A DNA stretch of 24,142 bases from Fusobacteriaceae bacterium UBA2433 (GTDB lineage Bacteria > Fusobacteriota > Fusobacteriia > Fusobacteriales > Fusobacteriaceae): contig DDQV01000130.1 of the NCBI GenBank assembly GCA_002342785.1, positions 1 to 24,142 on the forward strand. Reading direction: 5' to 3'. Positions 1 to 8,234 of this stretch are shown piece after piece. A model generated the notes under the pieces. It saw only the letters and a program-made list of their open reading frames with translations. It was not told where the DNA came from and ran no database searches. How positions within the stretch are numbered: the stretch's first letter is position 1; every line of letters begins with the position of its first letter. Position numbers and translations under genes: made by a program.

Positions 1-45
1 TTCTATTTTATAATATAATCTTTAATCTTAAATAAAATTAATTAA

Positions 46-594
46 TTAATCTTCGATATTATATTCTTTTTGACCCATTTCATAAAGATCATTACCATAG
101 ATATCATTTATAACGATAGCAGGAAAATCGATTACTTCCATTCTTCTGATAGCTTCAGATCCTAAATCATCATATGCAATAACTTCAGCTTTTTGAATAG
201 ATTTTGCGATTAAAGCTGCTGCTCCACCAACTGCAGCAAAATATACTGCTTTATGTTTCATTATGTATTCTTTAACTTCATCACTTCTAGCACCTTTTCC
301 AATCATTCCTTTTAATCCAACTTCAATTAATTTTGGTGCAAATGAATCCATTCTATAAGATGTTGTAGGTCCTGCACTTCCAATTGCATTTCCTGGTTTT
401 GCAGGAGTTGGTCCTACATAGTAAATTACTTGACCCTTTGGATCAAATGGTAATTCCTTTCCTTCTTCTAATAATTTAACTAATCTAGCATGGGCTGCAT
501 CTCTTGCTGTATATATTACTCCAGAAATTTTTACAGTATCTCCCGCTTTTAATTTTTCTATATCACTATCTTTTAATGGTGTTGTTAATTTCAT
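46..594 (-). CDS. fumB: Fe-S hydro-lyase beta subunit (class I fumarase / tartrate dehydratase C-terminal type)
   Basis: This 182-residue protein is the small (beta) subunit of a two-subunit class I hydro-lyase, which interconverts fumarate and L-malate, or possibly acts on tartrate. The beta domain contributes to the substrate pocket of the [4Fe-4S] enzyme. Visible family motifs are GPTTSYRMD (about residues 76-84) and KGMIGKGAR (about 95-103). The length matches stand-alone beta subunits; in E. coli FumA the equivalent region is fused to the alpha part. The start ATG is preceded by a GGAGGT site, eight bases upstream. The gene lies 69 bp downstream of the alpha subunit on the same strand, so the two form an operon. 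No terminator is visible in the 45 bases left in the window. Fumarate versus tartrate specificity cannot be read from the sequence; fumarase is the default for an anaerobe. Confidence 0.9.
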   Translation of the reverse strand: MKLTTPLKDSDIEKLKAGDTVKISGVIYTARDAAHARLVKLLEEGKELPFDPKGQVIYYVGPTPAKPGNAIGSAGPTTSYRMDSFAPKLIEVGLKGMIGKGARSDEVKEYIMKHKAVYFAAVGGAAALIAKSIQKAEVIAYDDLGSEAIRRMEVIDFPAIVINDIYGNDLYEMGQKEYNIED

Positions 595-663
595 TTTATA
601 ACCTCCGCAATATTAAATTCTAATTTTTTATTGGATATAATACCATACTATTTTTTCGACTTT

Positions 664-1506
664 TTATAAGATTATCTCTTTATGTCTAGCAGCATGACAA
701 TTTAAGTTAATTGCAACAGGTAGTGATGCAATATGACAAGGATAAGTTTCTATTTTTACAGAGAATGCAGTATTTCTTCCTCCTAATCCCATTGGTCCTA
801 CTCCAGTTTTGTTTATTAATTCTAATAATTCATCTTCTAATTTAGCGTTGATAGGGTTTGAACTACTATCATTTACATCTCTCATTAAAGATTCTTTAGC
901 TAATAGTGCAGCTTTTTCAAATGAACCACCAATTCCTACACCTACAATAATTGGAGGACATGGATTTCCACCGGCTTTTTTAATTGTTTCTACAACAAAA
1001 TCTTTGATTCCTTGAATCCCATCAGCTGGTTTTAACATTCTGATAGCACTCATATTTTCACTTCCGCCACCTTTTGGAGCTACGATGATTTTAACTTTGT
1101 CACTTCCAGGAACTAATTTAGTATGGATAATTCCAGGAGTATTATCTTTTGTGTTTACTCTATCAAGTGGATCTTTTACAACAGATTTTCTTAAATATCC
1201 TTTTTCATAACCTCTTCTAATTCCTTCGTTTACAGCTTCATAGATATCTCCATCAATATAAACTTCCGTACCTATTTCTAAAAATACTACTACTATTCCA
1301 GTATCTTGACACATAGGAACTTGATTTTCTTGGGCAATTTCATGGTTAGATACGATTTGATTTAATATATTTTTTCCTACAGGTGAAGCTTCAGTTTCGG
1401 ACATTTTTTTTAAATTATCTAAAACGTCTTTTCCTAAATAAAAATTGGCATCCATACACATCTTTTCTACAGCATTAGTTACGTTGTTAAGATCTAAATT
1501 TTTCAT
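664..1506 (-). CDS. fumA: Fe-S hydro-lyase alpha subunit (class I fumarase / tartrate dehydratase N-terminal type)
   Basis: This is the large (alpha) subunit of the hydro-lyase, carrying the oxygen-labile [4Fe-4S] cluster. Three cysteines in the expected contexts can serve as cluster ligands: MCQDTG (Cys about 66), GNPCPP (Cys about 183) and NCHAARH (Cys about 270 of 280). The glycine-rich stretch VGVGIGGSFEKAALLAK is also typical. I place the start at the ATG at 1506. A TTG at 1521 would add five residues, but it sits on the Shine-Dalgarno sequence AGAGGTGG that serves the ATG, so it is not a real start. The beta subunit follows 69 bp downstream. A promoter lies about 100 bp upstream (separate entry). 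Family assignment is firm; the exact substrate (fumarate or tartrate) is inferred. Confidence 0.92.
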   Translation of the reverse strand: MKNLDLNNVTNAVEKMCMDANFYLGKDVLDNLKKMSETEASPVGKNILNQIVSNHEIAQENQVPMCQDTGIVVVFLEIGTEVYIDGDIYEAVNEGIRRGYEKGYLRKSVVKDPLDRVNTKDNTPGIIHTKLVPGSDKVKIIVAPKGGGSENMSAIRMLKPADGIQGIKDFVVETIKKAGGNPCPPIIVGVGIGGSFEKAALLAKESLMRDVNDSSSNPINAKLEDELLELINKTGVGPMGLGGRNTAFSVKIETYPCHIASLPVAINLNCHAARHKEIIL

Positions 1507-1602
1507 AAAACCACCTCTCAAATTAATTATTACAATATTATTTTAATTGTTTTATATCATTTTCCAATATTTTTCATCATCATTGAAACAGAATTCATCT
1601 TA

Positions 1603-1631
1603 ATAGTACACCATTTAAAATGATTTTTCAA
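1603..1631 (-). promoter_or_regulatory. Promoter for the fumarase operon
   Basis: On the minus strand a -35 TTGAAA (1631-1626) and a -10 TACTAT (1608-1603) are separated by 17 bp. This predicts a leader of roughly 90 bases ahead of the alpha subunit ATG. No operator-like palindrome is obvious around it. It is back to back with the plus-strand promoter at 1710-1738. Confidence 0.5.
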
Positions 1632-1709
1632 TCAACTTAGTGACAGTTTATAAATATATATATATTAAACAGAAGCAATAACTTATATATATAGTTTTCT
1701 TAAATAATA

Positions 1710-1738
1710 TTGTGAATAGATTAAAAATAAAGTATAAT
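1710..1738 (+). promoter_or_regulatory. Promoter for the SIR2-like gene
   Basis: A -35 TTGTGA (1710-1715) and a perfect -10 TATAAT (1733-1738) are separated by 17 bp. They are followed by a strong GTAGGAGGGG ribosome site (1756-1765). The gene is therefore expected to be transcribed alone, independently of its divergent fumarase neighbour. Confidence 0.6.
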
Positions 1739-1770
1739 AAACTAAGGATATTTATGTAGGAGGGGATGAT

Positions 1771-3810
1771 TTGGAAATTTTTGAAAAGATAAAAAAAAAT
1801 AATTATGTACTTTGGCTAGGTGACAATATAAATAAAAAATTAAACATTCCTACAAAAAATGAGCTTGCCTTAAAAATATATGGGGAACTCAGTGAGGATA
1901 TCAAGGAAATAGTTCAAAATAAAGAAAGTCTAATAGAGGTATCTCAAGCATTTTTAGATAGTCTTAGTGGAAATATGATGAATTTAATTACTCTTCTAGA
2001 AGAAGAGTTAGAATTAAAAGAAAGATATAATCCTTATTCCTATCTTTCTAATATAGTTACAATAGATACTGTTATTACTCATGATCACTCTAAGGTCTTG
2101 GAATCTATATGGGAAGATGGTGTAGTTCATAATATTTTTTGTGAAAAAAAAGTTGAAAAAGATAATGTGAATTTATTTAAAATTTTAGGAGACTATGAAC
2201 ATATAGAAAAAATTATATTAACTTCTCAAAAGATGAGAAGGGTAAAACAATTAAAGTTGTATAATCCTTTTTGGGAAAAATTAGGTAAAGAAATAGAGAA
2301 TAAAAACTTGATTTTAATGGGAGTAAATTTAGATGAGGATACAAAAGATCTTCTTACTTTGGTATTTTCTAAAATAAATATGTTAAATGTAGATAAATAT
2401 TTTGTAAATTCTAATTCTATATCTATGGAAGATGAATCGTGGTTGATCGCAAATAACTTTGAATTTATCTATGAGGATGATCTAGACTTTATAAAAAAAA
2501 TGGCTTTACATTTTAATAATGAATATATAGATATTTTTGAAGAAAATATTAAGATAGATATAGATATAACCGAGGAGATCGATAATGAAAAGATAACTGA
2601 AGAGAATCTACTAGAATCTATAGAAATATCAGAAGAAATAGAAAAAGCAAAAACAGAAGAGATATCAGAAAAAGTAGAAGAAATAAAAGTAGAAGAGATA
2701 TTAGAAGAGATCTCAGAAAAAATAGAAAAAGCAAAAACAGAAGAAAAAATACTACCTGATGAGAAACAATTAAAAATATTTCATCAAGAAGAGAGTTTAG
2801 TAGTTGAGAAAAAGAAAGAAATTTTAGATATTAACGAAGATCCTATAGAAGAAAAAGAAATAATAATAGAAGAAAATCTTCAAGATAAAGAAAAAAAATA
2901 TATTGTAGAAAATTTAAATATCTTGCTAGAATTAGATAAAAGAACACTTAAAGGAAAGATAATCGAAACAGAAGTTAAAGATAGAAAAAAAAGATTAACA
3001 GAGTTTAGAGAAGAGAGATATCCCTCTTATAAATTTGATGATTTCTCTGAAATTGATCACTATAAAGCATTAGATATAAAGATTCCTTTTGAATATAATG
3101 GATTTCCTCAAATGAAATTAGAGAAAAAAATATTTTCAGGGAAGATAAATATAAGGTGTAATGATCAAACAATTTATAATGTTGCTGTTAGATCTTATAT
3201 GTCTGGAAAATATCAAGTTGTAGATTTTAAAAATTATGATTTTTATTTGAAACTTTTATTAGAAAATGATAATGTTGTAAAATTTTCCTATAAAATTTCT
3301 GAAAATACAGTTAATATAAAGGGTAGAAATATATATATATTCTTTAAAAATTTGTTTGATGGATTTGAGTTAAATTTTAAAAATAAAAAAATTAGTGGAA
3401 GTTTTAAGATTATATCCAATGATGATGTAGAAAAATTAGATATAATTCTTGGTATAATAGATAAATATCTATCTATTAAAAAACAAATAAAAATTAACGA
3501 TATCACTTTAAAAGAACTTTTAAAAAATACTAGAAGTTTAGATGTTTTATTTAGTTATTATAATAATACTCCTAAGATAACAAATGGAAATGTTACTATT
3601 AGAACTAATTTTGTAGGAGAACTAGGAAGTGTAGAAAAACTTTTACTAAGTTATCCTGTCAGTATAAATTTTTTAGGATTTGTAAGATCATTTATAGAAT
3701 CCACAGAGATTGAAATAAATAGATCAAATATTAATTATTCAAAGGATCAATTAGAGATCCAAGCTTTTAATGTTGTTCAAAATATAAGATATAAAGAGAT
3801 GATAGATTAA
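1771..3810 (+). CDS. Orphan protein with degenerate SIR2-like N-terminal domain
   Basis: This is a 679-residue protein of unproven function. Residues about 1-250 resemble the order of motifs in SIR2-like (SIR2_2 type) domains. YVLWLGDNIN (12-21) stands where a GAGxS nucleotide loop would be, and IPTKNELALKIYGEL follows. TVITHD (100-105) stands where TTNYD would be, LFKILGDYE (135-143) in place of the K-HG stretch, and NLILMGVNLDED (179-190) like the 'FIGYSLxDP' strand. The classic Gly-Ala-Gly and catalytic His are absent, so NADase activity is doubtful. Residues about 255-380 are Glu/Lys-rich with an internal repeat, and about 380-679 are a mixed region I do not recognise. The start is TTG at 1771, five bases after a strong GGAGGGG; no ATG in frame fits better. 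It has its own promoter and terminator and no partner gene. No signal peptide or membrane segment is seen. The SIR2 link rests on motif order only. Confidence 0.6.
   Translation: MEIFEKIKKNNYVLWLGDNINKKLNIPTKNELALKIYGELSEDIKEIVQNKESLIEVSQAFLDSLSGNMMNLITLLEEELELKERYNPYSYLSNIVTIDTVITHDHSKVLESIWEDGVVHNIFCEKKVEKDNVNLFKILGDYEHIEKIILTSQKMRRVKQLKLYNPFWEKLGKEIENKNLILMGVNLDEDTKDLLTLVFSKINMLNVDKYFVNSNSISMEDESWLIANNFEFIYEDDLDFIKKMALHFNNEYIDIFEENIKIDIDITEEIDNEKITEENLLESIEISEEIEKAKTEEISEKVEEIKVEEILEEISEKIEKAKTEEKILPDEKQLKIFHQEESLVVEKKKEILDINEDPIEEKEIIIEENLQDKEKKYIVENLNILLELDKRTLKGKIIETEVKDRKKRLTEFREERYPSYKFDDFSEIDHYKALDIKIPFEYNGFPQMKLEKKIFSGKINIRCNDQTIYNVAVRSYMSGKYQVVDFKNYDFYLKLLLENDNVVKFSYKISENTVNIKGRNIYIFFKNLFDGFELNFKNKKISGSFKIISNDDVEKLDIILGIIDKYLSIKKQIKINDITLKELLKNTRSLDVLFSYYNNTPKITNGNVTIRTNFVGELGSVEKLLLSYPVSINFLGFVRSFIESTEIEINRSNINYSKDQLEIQAFNVVQNIRYKEMID
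2641..2744 (+). repeat. 84-bp-spaced repeat in the Glu-rich linker of the SIR2-like gene
   Basis: A 20-base stretch coding for EKAKTEE starts at 2641 and recurs exactly at 2725, an offset of 84 bp (28 codons). Similar EEISEKIE/EEISEKVE units lie between the copies. It appears to be a short in-frame duplication within low-complexity, probably coiled or disordered, sequence. Confidence 0.7.
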
Positions 3811-3818
3811 AAAATAAA

Positions 3819-3845
3819 GGGGAGTGGTCAAAATGACCATTCCCC
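3819..3845. terminator. Bidirectional terminator between converging genes
   Basis: A 12-bp stem (3819-3830 with 3834-3845, one G.T wobble) closes a three-base AAA loop. On the minus strand it is followed by TTTATTTTTT, a good terminator for the nucleoside kinase transcript. On the plus strand the T-rich tail is weaker but can serve the SIR2-like gene. Confidence 0.8.
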
Positions 3846-3853
3846 TCTTAAAA

Positions 3854-5314
3854 TTAATATTTATAAAAATAACTTCCGCCTATAAATTCTTTTAGTAAAG
3901 AGTTATCTGGAACTAATTCCTTGTCTATCTCCCTGAAATAACTTAAGAATTTTATGAGTCTTATAGCTTCTTCATAATGTTGGCTTGAGAAATCAATTTT
4001 TTTTAATTCCTTTGTGGCATATCTTTTTAATATTCCTAATTCATATATTAAGTTGGAATTAAATATAGCGTTAGCTTCCTCTTGGTATGGAAAAATATTT
4101 TTTTCCTCTCCTTTTCGTATGGACTCCCACATATCTAAAGTACCATTTGCAGAGGTTCCACGGGATAGTGAATCTCTAACTATTCTTCTTAGTTTTCTAA
4201 CTTCACTAGTTGGAATTCTGTTGTGATCATCGATATTTAATGCAGTTAAACAACTTATATAGATTTTAAATTTATGTTTTTTATCGATATAACTAGTTAA
4301 TTTTTCATTTAGACCATGGATCCCTTCAATTAAAAGAAGACCATTTTCAGAAAGTTTAGTCTTAATTCCTTTAGTTTCTCTTTGTCCTGTATGAAAATTA
4401 TATATAGGAACTTCTACTTCTTTTCCTTCAGTTAACTTAACTAGATGTTCGTTTAATAAATTTAAATCTAAACCATCTATGGATTCAAAATCTTTTTCTC
4501 CATTTTCATCTAAGGGAATATATATTCTACCTTTATAATAATTATCTAAAGATATTACTACTGGTTTTATTCCATTAGCTCTTAATTGGATTGCTAGTCT
4601 TTTAGTAAATGTAGTTTTTCCTGAAGAGGAAGGTCCTGCTACTGTAACTAATTTAATATCTTTACACTCTGTTATCTCATCTGCTATATATGCCATTTTT
4701 TTTTCGTGTAATGCTTCGTTAACTCTTATTAATTCTCCAATATCATCCTCTAAAATAATTTTATTTAAGGCTCCTACATCTGGAATATCAAGGATCTGTC
4801 CCCATCTTTCACTCTCATAAAATATTTTTGCTAATTTAGGATGATTTACAGTTTTAGGAAGGAAATATATTCCTTTTTTCATGGGAGCTTTTAAAATTAC
4901 CTCATTTCTATCTTCATATTTTATAATATCAAATAAGGTTATATAACCAGTACTAGGAAATAATCCATTATGAAAAAAATCATAAAAACCATCTATCTCA
5001 TATAGACTTATATCATGGTCAGGAGAGTACTCAACTAATCTAGCTACATCATCCCTATGGTCAAAACATGAACTTTTAATAAATTTACAACTTTTCATAT
5101 CTTGTTTTTTTATAGGAATATCTAATTGTATTATTTCATTCATCTTTTCTTTTATTAATTGGACTTCCTCTTCTTTGAGCTCCTTATCTTTGATCACTTC
5201 TGCTAAAACTCCATTGTTTAAAGAATAAAGTATCTTTACTTTTGAATCTGGAAATAGATCATTTGTAGCTTTAATAAATATAAATTTTAGTGTTGAAAAA
5301 TATTTCAATTCCAT
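3854..5314 (-). CDS. Nucleoside kinase: ThrRS-like N-terminal domain fused to uridine kinase/PRK domain
   Basis: This 486-residue cytoplasmic protein phosphorylates a nucleoside (uridine/cytidine type by homology) with ATP. Residues 1 to about 200 resemble the second N-terminal domain of threonyl-tRNA synthetases, as in other two-part bacterial uridine kinases; FHNGLFPSTGYITLFDI (about 114-130) is characteristic. The kinase part has a P-loop GPSSSGKTT (227-235), LDNYY (256-260), LLLIEGIHGLN (326-336) and a basic lid RRIVRDSLSRGT (376-387). Many relatives are nearer 550 residues and carry a TGS domain in front; this one starts directly in the ThrRS-like domain. The start is supported by TAAAGGAGG eight bases upstream. 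The lipid kinase gene ends only 13 bp upstream, so they are co-transcribed; the hairpin at 3819-3845 ends the transcript. The substrate is inferred from the family. Confidence 0.85.
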   Translation of the reverse strand: MELKYFSTLKFIFIKATNDLFPDSKVKILYSLNNGVLAEVIKDKELKEEEVQLIKEKMNEIIQLDIPIKKQDMKSCKFIKSSCFDHRDDVARLVEYSPDHDISLYEIDGFYDFFHNGLFPSTGYITLFDIIKYEDRNEVILKAPMKKGIYFLPKTVNHPKLAKIFYESERWGQILDIPDVGALNKIILEDDIGELIRVNEALHEKKMAYIADEITECKDIKLVTVAGPSSSGKTTFTKRLAIQLRANGIKPVVISLDNYYKGRIYIPLDENGEKDFESIDGLDLNLLNEHLVKLTEGKEVEVPIYNFHTGQRETKGIKTKLSENGLLLIEGIHGLNEKLTSYIDKKHKFKIYISCLTALNIDDHNRIPTSEVRKLRRIVRDSLSRGTSANGTLDMWESIRKGEEKNIFPYQEEANAIFNSNLIYELGILKRYATKELKKIDFSSQHYEEAIRLIKFLSYFREIDKELVPDNSLLKEFIGGSYFYKY

Positions 5315-5327
5315 AATTTTTCCTCCT

Positions 5328-6290
5328 TTAGTATAAGTTATTTTGTTTTTTAGGTAAGGTTGATCTAATATTCTCTAAAAATTTATCCAATTGTTTTTGT
5401 TCTACCTTTTTATATCCAAGGATATCTAAACTATGTTTTTTACAAGTTATATTCAGTGGAAACTCTGGACCCTTTTCTCCATCTATATCTGTACGAACAT
5501 CTTCAGCACAATCTATCCTTATGTTGTTAGTTTTAAAATAATTTATCCCTTCGTCACTATATTCTAAATGATTCCTAATTAAAAAATTTAAAAATGATTT
5601 AGCTGTATAAACTAGATCTGCTTTTACTATTATTACATCTAACATTCCGTCATCTAATTCTGCTTTATATGCAATATTAATATTTCCTGCTGTCTTTCCA
5701 TTAAAAATAAATACTAAAAAAGCATCTCCTATATAAAAATGTCCCTTTCCTTCTACATAGATCTTCAATTTTTTAAATTTTGGAAGTTCCTTGATTCCAT
5801 TGATATAATAAGCGAGTTTTCCCATGGTATTTTTAAGATTTGTAGGAGTATTTTGAGATAGTTCTATAAATAATCCAAAACTTAAAACATTTATAAAAAA
5901 CTTACCATTAACATATCCGAGATCTATCTTTTTAGGTTTAGAAGTTATTATCTGTTCACATGCTTCCTTTATATTACTAGGAATACCTATACATTTAGCA
6001 AAATCGTTGGCTGTACCTATAGGTAAGATACCAACAGGTAGATCTATTTTTTTTTGTTTCATCATATTGATACTATCACTTACAGATCCATCTCCACCAG
6101 CTAGGAGAAGGTGATCCCATCCTTCATCATCTAGATCTAAAAAAGCATCTTCTAAAGAAGCTTCATAAGAGATTCTAAATGGAATTAATTGATAGCCGTA
6201 TTTTTGATATATACTTATTATTGTATCTATCTCATTTATTATCTTGTTGTTCCCTGAGAAAGGATTATAGATTAACTTTACTTTCTTCAT
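5328..6290 (-). CDS. Diacylglycerol kinase family lipid kinase (YegS/BmrU/DgkB type)
   Basis: This is a 320-residue soluble or membrane-associated lipid kinase expected to phosphorylate diacylglycerol or a related lipid, recycling it into phospholipid synthesis. The DAGK catalytic domain shows KLIYNPFSGNNK (5-16), the nucleotide motif LLLAGGDGSVSDSINMM (61-77), and PVGILPIGTANDFAKCIGIP (85-104). The C-terminal half contains the usual beta-rich part with DDGMLDV and TDIDGEKGP. The length is normal for the family. The start ATG follows AGAGGTGAT. It is the first gene of a two-gene operon with the nucleoside kinase 13 bp downstream. A possible TATAAT -10 lies at 6346-6341. The lipid substrate (diacylglycerol, sphingosine-like or undecaprenol) cannot be decided here. 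Confidence 0.88.
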   Translation of the reverse strand: MKKVKLIYNPFSGNNKIINEIDTIISIYQKYGYQLIPFRISYEASLEDAFLDLDDEGWDHLLLAGGDGSVSDSINMMKQKKIDLPVGILPIGTANDFAKCIGIPSNIKEACEQIITSKPKKIDLGYVNGKFFINVLSFGLFIELSQNTPTNLKNTMGKLAYYINGIKELPKFKKLKIYVEGKGHFYIGDAFLVFIFNGKTAGNINIAYKAELDDGMLDVIIVKADLVYTAKSFLNFLIRNHLEYSDEGINYFKTNNIRIDCAEDVRTDIDGEKGPEFPLNITCKKHSLDILGYKKVEQKQLDKFLENIRSTLPKKQNNLY

Positions 6291-6340
6291 CTTATCACCT
6301 CTGCACTTAATGTTTACAAGTTTTTTTATTGTGTAGTTCT

Positions 6341-6346
6341 ATTATA
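6341..6346 (-). promoter_or_regulatory. Possible -10 box for the lipid kinase operon
   Basis: On the minus strand a perfect TATAAT lies about 50 bp upstream of the lipid kinase ATG. The matching -35 region (around 6369-6364) is poor (TTATTT). It is a weak call based on the -10 alone. Confidence 0.35.
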
Positions 6347-6407
6347 CTACAAAAGATGGAAAAAAATAATAATACCTTAACTCTAGATAAAAAAATTTTA
6401 AAAAAAT

Positions 6408-6431
6408 AAAGTTGCTTCTAGAAGCAACTTT
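6408..6431 (-). terminator. Terminator after the FAD oxidoreductase gene
   Basis: A perfect 24-base palindrome is centred at 6419/6420, each arm reading AAAGTTGCTTCT on its own strand. On the minus strand it is followed by a long T-rich run (complement of 6382-6407). It ends the oxidoreductase transcript 17 bp past its stop codon. Confidence 0.8.
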
Positions 6432-6448
6432 ATAAATTTATTTTGATT

Positions 6449-7618
6449 TTATTCTTGGTATAATCCGTGAAGAACTTCAGGACCTTCTTTTGATCTTATA
6501 AAATGTCCAGCTTTCATAGATGTTTTCATATCTCCAATAAGGATAGCTCCTACTATAATATTATTTTTTACAAAGAATTTTCTATAGATCCCATCTTTAT
6601 TATATCTATATATAACTGCACCATCTTCATCGATAGATCCTCCTGAAAATAAGGAGATTCCAGTAACTTTAAGACGTACCTCTGGTAGAGTTGGATTATA
6701 TTTTTTTATTATAGTGCCAGTCATATTTTCTCCTGCTATCTCTCCTTGTTCTTTAGATGGAGCCCAGAGTCCATATAGATTTCCCTTGTATTCAACAGCA
6801 TCTCCAGCAGCATAGATATCTTCTATATTAGTTTTCATATATTCATCGACAATAATTCCTCTGTTAAAATTAATTTTAGCACTCTCACATAGTTCTAATC
6901 TTGGAATAATTCCAGCAGAGAGGACAATACTTTCTGTATCAAAAATAGTTCCATCTTCAAACTCTATTCCTTTTACATTTTTGTCACCTAAAATTCTTTT
7001 AATATTTTTTCCAAAAATAAATTTTATCTTCTTTTCTTCCAATGCTTTTTGTAATATTTTAGATCCTTCCATATCTAATTGTCTATGAAGTAATCTGTCA
7101 GCAGATTCTATAACTGTCACATCTTTTCCTAAGTTAACCAAGGAGTTAGCAGCTTCGATTCCTAAGACACCTCCACCTAACACAACAACATTTTTACATA
7201 TCTCTACGTGATCTATTATCTCATCAGAATCACTGGCTCCTCGAAATTTAAGTATCCCTTTTTTTTCCATTCCTTCAATATTTGGATAACGAGGTCTAGC
7301 TCCTGTGGCTAAGAGTAATTTATCGTATTCCATGAGAGTTCCATCTTCAAATTTTACTTTTTTATCCTTACTATCTATTTTTATAGCTCCCTTATTTAAA
7401 ATTATTTTTATATTTCTCTCTTCATAATATTTTTCGTCATGAGCTATTAATTTTTCTATAGGAATTTTTTTTGCAAGATATTCTATCAACCTTATTCGAT
7501 AATAAAAAGGCATAGGCGATTTAGTTACGATAGTAATTTCTCCTGTTTCATCATGTTTTCTAGCAGAAATTGCAGCAGAGATTCCGGCAATTCCATTTCC
7601 AAGTATAAGATATTTCAT
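6449..7618 (-). CDS. NAD(P)/FAD-dependent oxidoreductase (NADH:rubredoxin / NirB-like reductase family)
   Basis: This 389-residue flavoprotein of the pyridine nucleotide-disulfide fold lacks an active-site CxxC, like rubredoxin reductases and the NirB N-terminal part. It probably passes electrons from NAD(P)H through FAD to a small redox partner or to oxygen species. Motifs are LILGNGIAGISAA (4-16, FAD), LLLATGARPRYP (101-112), VVVLGGGVLGIEAA (144-157, NAD(P)H site) and DIYAAGDAVEY (267-277, second FAD contact). The start ATG follows AAAAGGAGT. It is 63 bp downstream of the PPOX-fold gene on the same strand and ends at a strong terminator. Two flavin/redox genes in a row suggest an oxidative-stress or redox-balance role, but the electron acceptor is unknown. 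Confidence 0.85.
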   Translation of the reverse strand: MKYLILGNGIAGISAAISARKHDETGEITIVTKSPMPFYYRIRLIEYLAKKIPIEKLIAHDEKYYEERNIKIILNKGAIKIDSKDKKVKFEDGTLMEYDKLLLATGARPRYPNIEGMEKKGILKFRGASDSDEIIDHVEICKNVVVLGGGVLGIEAANSLVNLGKDVTVIESADRLLHRQLDMEGSKILQKALEEKKIKFIFGKNIKRILGDKNVKGIEFEDGTIFDTESIVLSAGIIPRLELCESAKINFNRGIIVDEYMKTNIEDIYAAGDAVEYKGNLYGLWAPSKEQGEIAGENMTGTIIKKYNPTLPEVRLKVTGISLFSGGSIDEDGAVIYRYNKDGIYRKFFVKNNIIVGAILIGDMKTSMKAGHFIRSKEGPEVLHGLYQE

Positions 7619-7681
7619 AAGTTACTCCTTTTAAAATTTTTATTAAAATAGTTGTTAAGTAATAGGCTAAATTGAATCTTT

Positions 7682-8128
7682 TTATATTTCTAAGACAGAC
7701 GTATCCTGAAAATTTTCTACCACATCGTATCTTTCAATATCTACACAGATAAAAACTGTGTTTGAAGCATAAAGAAACTCTTTCATATGGGGGTGTTTTA
7801 GGAGATAAAGTTCTTTAATTTTTGTAGAATTTTCTTCTAAATATTCAATAGCATTTCCTGTTATAGTTATACCAACAGCATCTTCTGTGTCGTTATAGGA
7901 ATTTTTACTATTATGAATATGAAAAGATATTTTTTTGTTGATTGTAAGATTTTTAAATTTTTTTGTATCTTTAGGAGTTGGGAAAAAAATTTTTTTTAGA
8001 TCATCTTGTAAAACGAAAGCTATTAAATTTGTATATGGAAGATCATTTACAGATGTGGCAAGAACTCCAAAAAGTTCCTCGGAGGTTATATTTCGGATAG
8101 TATTTTTTAATGTATTTATCTTATTCAT
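7682..8128 (-). CDS. Pyridoxamine 5'-phosphate oxidase-fold (PPOX) flavin-binding protein
   Basis: This 148-residue protein has the split-barrel FMN-binding signature of the PPOX family: SEELFGVLATSVNDLPYTNL near the N-terminus, then KIFFPTPKDTKKFKNLTIN, then KISFHIHNS and VGITITGNAIEYLEE. Members range from PNP oxidases to FMN or heme binding proteins, so the activity is unknown; a housekeeping PdxH is unlikely at this length. I place the start at ATG 8128. The GTG at 8134 is only about two bases from the AAGGGG ribosome site, whereas the ATG has eight bases of spacing. A promoter (8192-8164) precedes it. The FAD oxidoreductase follows 63 bp downstream, probably in the same transcript. Confidence 0.75.
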   Translation of the reverse strand: MNKINTLKNTIRNITSEELFGVLATSVNDLPYTNLIAFVLQDDLKKIFFPTPKDTKKFKNLTINKKISFHIHNSKNSYNDTEDAVGITITGNAIEYLEENSTKIKELYLLKHPHMKEFLYASNTVFICVDIERYDVVENFQDTSVLEI

Positions 8129-8163
8129 AGTCACTGCCCCTTAAATTTAATTGTTATATTTTT

Positions 8164-8192
8164 ATTTTAAAAATCTTTTTTAATATACTCAA
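8164..8192 (-). promoter_or_regulatory. Promoter for the PPOX protein / oxidoreductase pair
   Basis: On the minus strand a -35 TTGAGT (8192-8187) and a -10 TAAAAT (8169-8164) are 17 bp apart, about 35 bp upstream of the start codon. It lies immediately next to the repeat-rich non-coding block. Confidence 0.45.
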
Positions 8193-8234
8193 TAAAAATA
8201 TTTTTCCTTTGAAATACTTTATTTTTTTTATAAA

